A stretch of DNA of 5,074 nt from Bacillota bacterium (GTDB lineage Bacteria; Bacillota; Dethiobacteria; DTU022), in assembly GCA_012727685.1 (NCBI GenBank), contig JAAYGO010000204.1, positions 1 to 5,074 on the forward strand, in the 5' to 3' direction. The notes under the pieces were generated by a model. That model was not told the DNA's origin. It made no database searches and saw only the letters and a list, made by a program, of their open reading frames with translations. Positions within the stretch are counted from its first letter, which is position 1. The number at the start of each line of letters is the position of its first letter. The position numbers and the translations under genes were made by a program. This document shows positions 1 to 5,073 of the stretch, piece after piece.

Positions 1-947
1 CGGTTATACTCCGGCAGCTCGTCCAAAAAAAGCACGCCCCGGTGGGCCAGGCTGACCTCTCCCGGCCGCGGAATTTTGCCGCCCCCGATAATGCCCGCAG
101 ACGAGGCATGGTGATGGGGGCTGCGGAAGGGGCGCCGGGTGAGCAGCGGTTTATCCGGCGGCAGCCGGCCGGCGACGCTGTGGATGCGGGTGATCTCCAG
201 GATTTCATCAAGGGTTGGTGCAGGCAGGATCGTGGGCAGGCGGCGGGCCAGCATGGTTTTGCCGCTGCCTGGTGGACCGTAGAGCAGCACATTATGTGCG
301 CCTGCGGCGGCCACTTCCAGAGCCCGCTTGGCCGTTTCCTGCCCCTTCACTTCGCTGAAGTCAACCCCGGCAGGTGCCTCCTCCAGCAGCTCTTTTAACC
401 GCGCCTGTACCGCCGGCAGCTCGTGCGTGCCGCAAAAGTAGCCGGCCAGTTCAAGCAGGCTATTGACTCCCCTGACCGTAACCTGTTCGATAAGCGCCGC
501 TTCGGTGGCGTTGACTGCGGGAAGATAGAGCGTAAAGTCGTAGAAGCGGGGGTGGCGTGCTAAGGATGCGGCGATGGCCAGGGCGCCCGGAATCGGGCGC
601 AAAGATCCTTCCAGGGAGAGTTCTCCCACCAGGATCGCTTTTTCGAGCAGTTCGCTGCGGGGGATTTGCCCGGTGGCAGCCAAAAGCCCGATCGCCATGG
701 CCAGGTCAAAGGAAGGCCCCTCTTTTTTCAGGTCGGCGGGGGCCAGGTTTACGGTGATCCGGCGATAGGGGAATTTAAAGCCGCTGTTGCGCAGGGCGGC
801 GCGCACCCTTTCCCGGGCCTCCCGCACGGAGGCGTCCGGCAGGCCGATAATATCAAATGAGGGCAGGCCGTCGGAGATATCCACTTCCACCTCCAGCGGA
901 ATGCCCTCGATTCCCAGCACTGTGCAGGAAAAGACCCTGGCTAACAT
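1..947 (-). CDS. comM: ComM/YifB family AAA+ ATPase (Mg chelatase-like), 3' end beyond window
   Basis: About 315 codons are visible of a family that is usually near 500 residues; the C-terminus lies beyond the left edge. The N-terminus begins MLARVFSCTVLGIEG, and residues about 20-140 form the ChlI-type domain related to the Lon protease fold (GLPSFDIIGLPDASVREARE, then APADLKKEGPSFDLAMAIG). The AAA+ Mg-chelatase-like domain follows: VDFSEVKGQETAKRAL (about 195-210), Walker A GPPGSGKT at 224-231, the family signature FRSPHHHASSAGIIGGG at 274-290, and Walker B VLFLDELPE at 305-313. The ATG at 947 is preceded by GGAGGGG about 5 nt upstream, a strong ribosome site. ComM of Haemophilus and Vibrio is a hexameric helicase that drives branch migration of incoming DNA during natural transformation; that role is known from the family and only inferred here. 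The distal arginine-finger region and C-terminal domain cannot be judged. No frameshift is seen. Confidence 0.95.
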   Translation of the reverse strand, partial: MLARVFSCTVLGIEGIPLEVEVDISDGLPSFDIIGLPDASVREARERVRAALRNSGFKFPYRRITVNLAPADLKKEGPSFDLAMAIGLLAATGQIPRSELLEKAILVGELSLEGSLRPIPGALAIAASLARHPRFYDFTLYLPAVNATEAALIEQVTVRGVNSLLELAGYFCGTHELPAVQARLKELLEEAPAGVDFSEVKGQETAKRALEVAAAGAHNVLLYGPPGSGKTMLARRLPTILPAPTLDEILEITRIHSVAGRLPPDKPLLTRRPFRSPHHHASSAGIIGGGKIPRPGEVSLAHRGVLFLDELPEYN

Positions 948-952
948 AAAAA

Positions 953-960
953 CCCCTCCG
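953..960 (-). promoter_or_regulatory. Shine-Dalgarno site of comM
   Basis: Read on the minus strand, CGGAGGGG is followed by five T residues and then the ATG at 947. It fixes the comM start, since the ChlI domain begins almost immediately after this codon. The remaining 120-bp gap to the upstream gene is AT-rich near comM (two AATATT copies around 967-981) and shows no convincing promoter or terminator. Confidence 0.75.
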
Positions 961-1067
961 GTTAAAATATTAAGAATATTTCACCATGAGGGGGCAAAAA
1001 CCTCTTTTATGAGATCGGTCTTCTTTTAGAAATATTGCCCGGCGCCTCGCATGGTTGAAGGGTCAAC

Positions 1068-1712
1068 TTATTCCCCGCCAGCCTTCATGAACTCGCGCCC
1101 CCAGCGCAGCAAGCGGGCGGCAAGGTTTTCCCCGATTGCGGCCAGATCTTCGGTAGGCAGGTATTCATTGGCTATGGCATCAAAAAGCAAGATTGCCCGG
1201 GGCGGCACTTCATCATCTCCGGGTTCCAGCCTCACCAGAAGCGGCAGGCGCGGCAGCGCCATCAGCAGGTAGCTGCGCGGCTCTTTCCCCGGCCGGGCTT
1301 GAAGCCTGCCAAGCATTAATTCACTGAAAAGTTTTTCCTTGTCCCCGAAAAATTCAGCCAGGGGTTGCAGGGCGCGCCTTTTGAAAGCCTGATAGTAACT
1401 GTCGCCGCCCCATAACTGGTTGAAGGGGAGCCATTTGCCTGCAGGCGGTTTGCCGCAAGCTTTCGTTAGATAGTGTATGATGATCAGCGCGGTGGTGGCA
1501 GAGGCTTCTTTTTTAGTCGGATAGAGCAGCACCTCGCCGGTCGGCCAGATTACCCGGTAAGCCCGCCCCAGGTAGGGCAGCAGGTATTCCCTCCAGGAAA
1601 GGGGCGGATAAAGTGAAAGGGAGGCCCCGCTGGCCCGGGCCATATCCATGGTGTTTTTTTGTGCAAACTCGCGTTGCGCTTCTTCCAGAACAGCCGCGTA
1701 ATTATCTTTCAT
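1068..1712 (-). CDS. DUF3786 domain-containing protein, function unknown
   Basis: This is a soluble protein of 214 residues starting MKDNYAAVLEEAQREFAQK. The pattern matches DUF3786 from memory: an N-terminal helix, a beta-rich core with PYLGRAYRVIWPTGEVLLYP (about 46-65), a helix IIIHYLTKACGKPPAGKWLPF (split around 78-97), the central WGGDSYYQAFKRRALQPLAEFFG (101-123), and a C-terminal ILLFDAIANEYLPTEDLAAI (174-193). There is no signal peptide or membrane span, and only one cysteine (about C86), so it cannot bind an iron-sulfur cluster by itself; some DUF3786 proteins are thought to be fused to such domains. The ATG at 1712 is preferred over the in-frame ATG at 1763 because GGAG sits 8 nt before it and the homologous-looking part starts there. 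It lies 120 bp upstream of comM in the same direction, so co-transcription is possible but unproven. No biochemical role is known to me. Confidence 0.88.
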   Translation of the reverse strand: MKDNYAAVLEEAQREFAQKNTMDMARASGASLSLYPPLSWREYLLPYLGRAYRVIWPTGEVLLYPTKKEASATTALIIIHYLTKACGKPPAGKWLPFNQLWGGDSYYQAFKRRALQPLAEFFGDKEKLFSELMLGRLQARPGKEPRSYLLMALPRLPLLVRLEPGDDEVPPRAILLFDAIANEYLPTEDLAAIGENLAARLLRWGREFMKAGGE

Positions 1713-1720
1713 CTTAAACA

Positions 1721-1724
1721 CTCC
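1721..1724 (-). promoter_or_regulatory. Shine-Dalgarno site deciding the DUF3786 start
   Basis: GGAG on the minus strand stands 8 nt upstream of the ATG at 1712. The alternative upstream ATG at 1763 has only an AGGA about 13-14 nt away, and it would add 17 residues rich in Thr, Ser and Lys that do not resemble the family. Confidence 0.6.
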
Positions 1725-1823
1725 ATTCTTTGTGCTGGCAGTGCTGGTAATAATTTTCTCCATTGCGCGCAGATTATCCTTTTAAGAGATGCCGGGCAGG
1801 GGCCGAGAGCACGGTGCCGGGCC

Positions 1824-1853
1824 TTGACATTGTGACATTAAATTACCGATATT
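1824..1853 (+). promoter_or_regulatory. Possible promoter inside the palindrome, toward the helicase
   Basis: A consensus -35 TTGACA (1824-1829) is followed after 18 nt by GATATT (1848-1853), four of six matches to TATAAT. The predicted start near 1860 lies past the left arm, so the transcript would carry only one arm and would not form the hairpin. The -10 box is weak and the arm sequence is constrained by the palindrome, so this is tentative. Confidence 0.3.
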
Positions 1854-1865
1854 CCCATTGGTAAC

Positions 1866-1895
1866 ATTTAATGTTAATTAATGTCACAATGTCAA
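1866..1895 (-). promoter_or_regulatory. Possible promoter inside the palindrome, toward DUF3786
   Basis: On the minus strand the right arm supplies TTGACA (1895 to 1890), followed after 18 nt by TTAAAT (1871 to 1866), four of six matches to TATAAT. It mirrors the plus-strand candidate because the -35 box lies in the inverted repeat, while the -10 box lies in the asymmetric bulge. It would read toward the DUF3786 gene and comM. It is tentative for the same reasons. Confidence 0.25.
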
Positions 1896-1945
1896 GGCCC
1901 GGCACCTCGGTACCCTGGGTTTTTGGGGAGGATAAAAGGAAAATA

Positions 1946-1990
1946 ATGATGAAGCAAGGAATGATTAAAGATAAAACCAAAAGCGATTGA
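1946..1990 (+). CDS. Possible 14-codon leader ORF before the helicase gene
   Basis: ATG ATG AAG opens a 14-residue peptide, MMKQGMIKDKTKSD, ending at TGA 1988-1990. An AAGGA lies 5 nt before the first ATG and 8 nt before the second. The stop codon overlaps the start of the helicase Shine-Dalgarno (TGAGGGG), leaving 9 nt between the stop and the helicase ATG. That spacing would allow translational coupling. The peptide is Lys/Met-rich and resembles nothing I know, and so short an ORF may arise by chance in an A-rich leader. Confidence 0.25.
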   Translation: MMKQGMIKDKTKSD

Positions 1991-1994
1991 GGGG
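1989..1994 (+). promoter_or_regulatory. Shine-Dalgarno site deciding the helicase start
   Basis: GAGGGG ends 5 nt before the ATG at 2000 and only 2 nt before the in-frame TTG at 1997, which favours the ATG. A GTG at 2003 is also within reach, but ATG is the stronger initiator. Confidence 0.65.
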
Positions 1995-1999
1995 TATTG

Positions 2000-3991
2000 A
2001 TGGTGGAAAATAGCGACTTGCCTTCTGATTTGCCTTTTAACTGGATGGAATGCTTAAAGGATGAGTGGCTTGAACGGCTGCGCCGGGAGCTAAATCCGGC
2101 CCAGTACCAGTTTGCCACATCTACCGAGCCGGTGATCCTGGGTCTGGCCGGCCCGGGATCGGGTAAAACCCGGGCTCTCGTTTACCGCACCGCGCACCTA
2201 ATCATGAGCGGCACCTCCCCGCAGCGGATATTGCTGCTGACCTTCACTAATAAGGCTGCCGAGGAGATGAAAGGGCGCCTGGAAAAACTGCTCGGTTTCT
2301 GGCCGCAAGAACTGTGGGCGGGCACTTTCCACAGTATTGGCGCGCGCATCCTGCGCCGCCACGCCTCCCACTTCGACCGGAACAGCAACTTCACCATCCT
2401 GGATGAGGAAGACAGCGGGCAAATCTTAAAGCAACTGGTTCAATCCCGCTCCCTGGGCGAGTATGAGCGCAATTTTCTGATTAAGCGGGGGTTGTTGGGG
2501 CGCGTGATCAGCCAGGCCCGCAATTCGGAAATGAGCTTTCGGGATGTGCTGGCGGAGAGCTATCCCTACCAAATGGAGTTCCTGGAACTGATTGAAAGCC
2601 TGGCCGGGGCTTATGCGCGGCAGAAGAAGGAGAGCAACGCCTTCGATTTCGACGATCTGCTGCTTGCCTGGCTGGAGCTGTTTCAGCAGCAGCCTGCGGT
2701 GTGCGAATACTACCGGCAGCGCTTTGACCACGTCCTGGTGGACGAGTTCCAGGACACCAACATTATCCAGGCCCGCCTGGTGGATCAGTTTGCCGACTCC
2801 AGCTCCATCTGCGTGGTAGGCGACGACGCCCAATCCATTTACGCCTTTCGCTATGCCAATGTTCACAATATCCTATCATTTCCCGAGAAATACCCGCACT
2901 GCCTGATCGTGCGCATGGAGCAAAATTACCGCAGCACCCCGCAAATCTTAACCCTGGCCAACTATTCGATCCGCTGCAACCGCGACCAACTGCAGAAGGA
3001 GCTTTTTTCCGCCAATCCCCCCGGGGAAAAGCCCTGGATCGTGGGGGCGCGCAGCGCCTACCAGGAAGCTGCCTTCGTAGCCCAGCGCATCCGCGATCTC
3101 AACCGCGAAGGCGTTCCTTTAAGCGGTATCGCCGTGCTCTACCGCAGCGGTTATCTCTCCGCAGAGGTGGAGTTTGAACTGGTTAAGCGCGGTTTCCCCT
3201 ATCGCACCTTTGGGGGAGTCCGCTTTTTGCAGAAAGCGCACATCAAAGACGTGCTCGCTTACCTGAAGATAATTCATAATCCCTTTGATGAAAGCGCCTG
3301 GCGCCGGGTGGCCACCCTGCAGCCCGGTATCGGCGAAGCCTCTTTTAATCGCCTTTGGGCGGAACTGAAGAGCAACTCTGATCCGCTGGAGGCCGCCCTC
3401 TCCGGCCTCGTCGCTCCCTCCCGGGGCAGGCCCGGCTGGGAGGCGCTCTGCAGCACCATGCAGGCCTTAAGGGCGCAGGCGGACGGCGGCGTGGCCAAGT
3501 TGATCGCCATCATCAATGCCGGCAACTATGAATCCATTTTAAAGAAAAACTATCCGGACCAGTATGAAGAGCGCATGCGCGGGATCGAGCGGCTGGCCAT
3601 GTATGGCGAGCGTTTTGAAACGCTGGCCCATTTTCTCGAATCGCTGGCCCTCGAGGAATCGCTCTTTGCCGATGCCACCGATTCGGAAACGGCCGGTGAA
3701 TTTATCACCCTTTCGACGATCCACAGCGCCAAGGGCAAGGAATGGGACGCCGTCTTCGTGATCGGTTTAAATGAGAATCATTTCCCGAGCTGCCGCGGCG
3801 GCGATCGGGATCTGCCGGAAGAGAGGCGCCTCTTCTATGTGGCCGTCACCCGGGCGCGGCGCTACCTTTATCTTTCGACCTACTGGGAGAACTACCGCAG
3901 CTACGGCACTCCATCCGGCGGCCCTTCCATCTTTTTAAGAGAGCTGCCGCAGGATTGCTATGAAGCGATTTTGCTGGACGAATATGATTAA
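2000..3991 (+). CDS. UvrD/PcrA-like superfamily 1A ATP-dependent DNA helicase
   Basis: This 663-residue protein carries the full SF1A motif set. Q motif LNPAQYQF is at about 31-38, Walker A AGPGSGKT at 50-57 and motif Ia LTFTNKAAEEMKGRL at about 79-93. GTFHSIGARIL follows at about 108-118, motif II VDEFQDTN at 247-254, motif III GDDAQSIYAFR at 274-284 and motif IV QNYRST at 308-313. IAVLYRSGYLSAEVE leads into FPYRTFGGVRFLQKAHIKD, then motif V TLSTIHSAKGKEWD at 570-583 and motif VI RRLFYVAVTRARR at 609-621. All catalytic residues are present, so it should be an active 3'-5' translocase working on DNA in the cytoplasm, in repair or removal of recombination intermediates by family analogy. It differs from PcrA/UvrD (about 720 residues): it has an extra ~25 residues before the Q motif, a Tyr where many members have Gly in RGA after motif III (FRYANVHNIL), and only ~43 residues after motif VI, so the C-terminal RNA-polymerase-binding Tudor-like region is absent. 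It may be a second UvrD-type paralogue and not the housekeeping pcrA. No AddA/RecB-type nuclease domain is visible. Confidence 0.95.
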   Translation: MVENSDLPSDLPFNWMECLKDEWLERLRRELNPAQYQFATSTEPVILGLAGPGSGKTRALVYRTAHLIMSGTSPQRILLLTFTNKAAEEMKGRLEKLLGFWPQELWAGTFHSIGARILRRHASHFDRNSNFTILDEEDSGQILKQLVQSRSLGEYERNFLIKRGLLGRVISQARNSEMSFRDVLAESYPYQMEFLELIESLAGAYARQKKESNAFDFDDLLLAWLELFQQQPAVCEYYRQRFDHVLVDEFQDTNIIQARLVDQFADSSSICVVGDDAQSIYAFRYANVHNILSFPEKYPHCLIVRMEQNYRSTPQILTLANYSIRCNRDQLQKELFSANPPGEKPWIVGARSAYQEAAFVAQRIRDLNREGVPLSGIAVLYRSGYLSAEVEFELVKRGFPYRTFGGVRFLQKAHIKDVLAYLKIIHNPFDESAWRRVATLQPGIGEASFNRLWAELKSNSDPLEAALSGLVAPSRGRPGWEALCSTMQALRAQADGGVAKLIAIINAGNYESILKKNYPDQYEERMRGIERLAMYGERFETLAHFLESLALEESLFADATDSETAGEFITLSTIHSAKGKEWDAVFVIGLNENHFPSCRGGDRDLPEERRLFYVAVTRARRYLYLSTYWENYRSYGTPSGGPSIFLRELPQDCYEAILLDEYD

Positions 3992-4013
3992 GGGATAAAA
4001 GGCAACTCCATGG

Positions 4014-4049
4014 GAATAGATGAATAGTCTGGAATAGTTTCAAGAATAG
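4014..4049 (+). repeat. Four GAATAG hexamers before the membrane-protein gene
   Basis: GAATAG occurs at 4014, 4022, 4032 and 4044, at start-to-start distances of 8, 10 and 12 bp, just upstream of the TATAAT at 4070. It could be a degenerate repeat or a binding-site cluster, or chance. The 3992-4117 gap shows no convincing terminator after the helicase stop. Confidence 0.35.
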
Positions 4050-4069
4050 CCCGGATTTCGATCATCGTC

Positions 4070-4075
4070 TATAAT
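4070..4075 (+). promoter_or_regulatory. -10 box (TATAAT) for the membrane-protein gene
   Basis: A perfect TATAAT lies 43 nt before the chosen ATG. No good -35 box stands 16-18 nt upstream (TAGCCC at the 17-nt position) and there is no extended -10 TG, so an activator may be needed or the match may be fortuitous. A start near 4082 would give a leader of about 36 nt that includes the Shine-Dalgarno site at 4104, but almost none for the upstream ATG at 4091. Confidence 0.4.
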
Positions 4076-4103
4076 AGGAATGGAGATAAAATGGCTGGGT
4101 GGA

Positions 4104-4109
4104 AAGGAG
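4104..4109 (+). promoter_or_regulatory. Shine-Dalgarno site deciding the membrane-protein start
   Basis: AAGGAG lies 8 nt before the ATG at 4118, ideal strength and spacing. The in-frame ATG at 4091 has a weaker GGAG 5 nt upstream and would add nine residues (MAGWKGAPG) before the first membrane helix. Confidence 0.6.
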
Positions 4110-4117
4110 CGCCTGGT

Positions 4118-4753
4118 ATGCATGCGCTGGCCAAACTATATGTAGGGTCGGTGGCAGCCAACCTGGTGATGCTGGCCTTGACTATCCGGGCTTACGCCGA
4201 ACCCTTTTCCCTGGTAATGGATCCGTTTAGCTGGCTGGGGAAGATTGAGACAGCCGGCGGACATTCCAATACCATCGCTTTTTTACTTTTCAGCGGGACC
4301 ATGCTCGTAGATGCCTACATCTGGCACAGAGCCTTGACCATACTGCCGGGAACCGGCAGCAGCGGCCGGTTGACCATGGGCTGGCTTCTAGGCCGGGGAG
4401 TCCTGGTCGGTTTTATCTTGATGGCTTTTCCCTGCGATCGTTTCGTGCTCATTCATAATATCGGTGCCGGGCTGGTGGTCGGCGGTTTCTGGGCCCTGAC
4501 CACCGGGATGCTCTATCGTTGCCGGGAGAAATTGGGAGCCGTCGTGCATCTCGGCCTGCAGTTGATCCTGCATTGCACGGCACTCTATTGCGGCGCCAAT
4601 TTTGTCTGGGATACCCCGCTCAAAGGATTTAGCCAGAGGCCTTTGCTGCTGGCGATGATGGCTGATACAGGGCTTTGCCTGAGGCGCACCGCTTTTAGCG
4701 CACACAGCCCGCGCTCTGAGGGCTGCGAGTTCGAGCATTATTCCTGCGGCTAG
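4118..4753 (+). CDS. Six-helix integral membrane protein, possibly DUF998-like
   Basis: I do not recognise the gene with certainty. From the ATG at 4118 it has 211 residues, with about six hydrophobic segments at 8-27, 51-69, 87-104, 112-132, 142-162 and 173-188. There is no cleavable signal peptide; the first helix probably stays as an anchor. The stretch between helices 3 and 4, FPCDRFVLIHNIGAGLVVGG (104-123), recalls the conserved FP-D...H..GA region of DUF998 and the loosely related Frag1/DRAM membrane families, and the first loop reads PFSWLGKIETAGGHSN (36-51). The C-terminal 25 or so residues are polar and contain C187, C203 and C210. Substrate and function are unknown. It follows the helicase by 126 bp on the same strand but has its own TATAAT and Shine-Dalgarno site, so it is likely transcribed independently. 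Confidence 0.72.
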   Translation: MHALAKLYVGSVAANLVMLALTIRAYAEPFSLVMDPFSWLGKIETAGGHSNTIAFLLFSGTMLVDAYIWHRALTILPGTGSSGRLTMGWLLGRGVLVGFILMAFPCDRFVLIHNIGAGLVVGGFWALTTGMLYRCREKLGAVVHLGLQLILHCTALYCGANFVWDTPLKGFSQRPLLLAMMADTGLCLRRTAFSAHSPRSEGCEFEHYSCG

Positions 4754-4930
4754 CGCTTGCTTTAAATGATCAATCTGTTAATGTCAACTTCTTAATTTAT
4801 CCCTCTTAATCTTAACCTTTTAAATGCCGCATTGCGCTTTTTTATCCTTGCTTCTACCTATTCTGATACCTCTATCTCAATCTCAATCTCTATCTGTCTC
4901 TGTCTGTCTTTCTACTCTGTCCTGAAAATG
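4754..4930. other. Non-coding AT-rich and pyrimidine-rich intergenic stretch
   Basis: No ORF with a plausible ribosome site is visible on either strand. The first part is AT-rich with several TTAA blocks. Around 4822-4843 a weak stem (AAATGC against GCGCTTT, with a bulge and a wobble) is followed by T6 and might terminate the membrane-protein transcript, but the stem is poor. From about 4848 to 4923 the plus strand is almost all C and T. No promoter with both boxes at good spacing is seen for the structured element downstream. Confidence 0.5.
4872..4913. repeat. Degenerate hexamer microsatellite in a polypyrimidine tract
   Basis: Seven hexamers lie in phase: CTATCT, CAATCT, CAATCT, CTATCT, GTCTCT, GTCTGT, CTTTCT, each ending in T and mostly fitting NNNTCT. 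The other strand is a matching purine-rich tract of GAGATT/GAGATA units. It is non-coding. Such tracts can vary in copy number by slippage and can stiffen DNA or form triplexes, but no function is implied here. Confidence 0.7.
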
Positions 4931-5073
4931 GGCGGCTGGATTCAGCCCCCCTCACCCTGACCGGGGCTGACCTAAAAGTCGTTCCAGATTTGTGACTTTA
5001 AAAGCCGCCACTTAGGCAGGTATTGGAACTCATGTCAGGAGCTGTTCCAGAGAGCCTGGAGCGGCCCCTTTTT
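4931..5073 (+). ncRNA. Candidate structured RNA: three-way junction with two loop-linker pseudoknots and terminator
   Basis: P1 is GGCGGCT 4931-4937 with AGCCGCC 5003-5009 (7 bp). It encloses P2, TCAGCCCC 4942-4949 with GGGGCTGA 4963-4970 (8 bp, continued by TCA/TGA around a CCC loop), and P3, AAAGTC 4975-4980 with GACTTT 4994-4999 (6 bp). The P2 loop contains CCTGAC (4956-4961), complementary to GTCAGG 5034-5039. The P3 loop contains GTTCCA (4981-4986), complementary to TGGAAC 5024-5029. A terminator-like hairpin ends the unit. This is the layout of a cis-regulatory leader such as a riboswitch, although I recognise no class: the T-box GGTGG-ACCGCG motif and the TPP, cobalamin and SAM core motifs are not seen. 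It could instead be an RNA or end structure of a mobile element whose body lies to the right. All pairings were read by eye. Confidence 0.45.
5038..5073 (+). terminator. Candidate intrinsic terminator or attenuator
   Basis: GCTGTTCCAG 5041-5050 pairs with CTGGAGCGGC 5056-5065 (10 bp including two G-U pairs) around AGAGC. The stem extends after one mismatch through AGG 5037-5039 with CCT 5067-5069, and T5 (5069-5073) follows. Transcription arriving from the left could stop here. The 5' arm contains GTTCCA (5044-5049), which can pair instead with TGGAAC 5024-5029 and so would open the terminator. The nearest upstream gene ends 285 nt before, so the hairpin fits the structured leader better than the membrane-protein gene. 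Confidence 0.55.

Larger units (their letters stand above)
1797..1917. repeat. Large palindromic element (REP/MITE-like hairpin) in the divergent intergenic region
   Basis: The core is a perfect 29-bp inverted repeat: 1813-1841 pairs with 1878-1906. The left arm reads GGTGCCGGGCCTTGACATTG and continues TGACATTAA. Inside it, 1843-1850 pairs with 1857-1864 (8 bp including one G-T pair) around a 6-nt loop, leaving a 13-nt bulge on the right side (1865-1877). Outside it, CCGA 1803-1806 pairs with TCGG 1907-1910, and CAGGG 1797-1801 pairs with CCCTG 1913-1917, leaving GAGCAC (1807-1812) unpaired on the left. A long stem with asymmetric bulges and no coding capacity resembles palindromes mobilised by Y1 (REP-associated, IS200-like) transposases. 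It has no T-tract and sits between divergent genes, so it does not look like a terminator. The mobile-element reading is an inference. Confidence 0.8.

Noticed and set aside
42..398. Plus-strand ORF of 118 codons at the left end
   Set aside because: It lies antisense to the well-supported comM reading frame, has no family features and no good ribosome site; a shadow of GC-rich codon use.
1051..1067. Small hairpin after the DUF3786 stop (GTTGA/TCAAC)
   Set aside because: It has five base pairs and no T-tract, so it is not a supported terminator.
1713..1763. Longer DUF3786 start at the ATG at 1763
   Set aside because: Its AGGA is too far upstream, while the ATG at 1712 has GGAG at 8 nt; the extra 17 residues look like translated leader.
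1797..1917. Palindrome as a bidirectional terminator
   Set aside because: The flanking genes diverge from it, so neither ends here, and no T-tract follows either arm closely enough.
1843..2118. Minus-strand ORF of 91 codons across the palindrome and helicase start
   Set aside because: It overlaps the helicase N-terminus and the right arm of the palindrome, is Ser/Ile-rich, and has no family resemblance.
2426..2866. Minus-strand ORF of 146 codons inside the helicase gene
   Set aside because: It is antisense to helicase motifs II and III, with no recognisable domain and no ribosome site; typical shadow ORF. The other short ORFs over 2182-4043 are rejected for the same reason.
4388..4738. Minus-strand ORF of 116 codons under the membrane-protein gene
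   Set aside because: It is antisense to a clear series of membrane helices, and its own product has no recognisable pattern.
4759..4787. Minus-strand TTGACA (4787 to 4782) with TTAAAG after 16 nt
   Set aside because: It would transcribe antisense into the membrane-protein gene, the -10 is poor, and nothing on that strand needs it; probably chance in AT-rich DNA.
4822..4843. Stem plus T6 as terminator of the membrane-protein gene
   Set aside because: The stem has only six pairs with a bulge and a wobble; too weak to list as a terminator.
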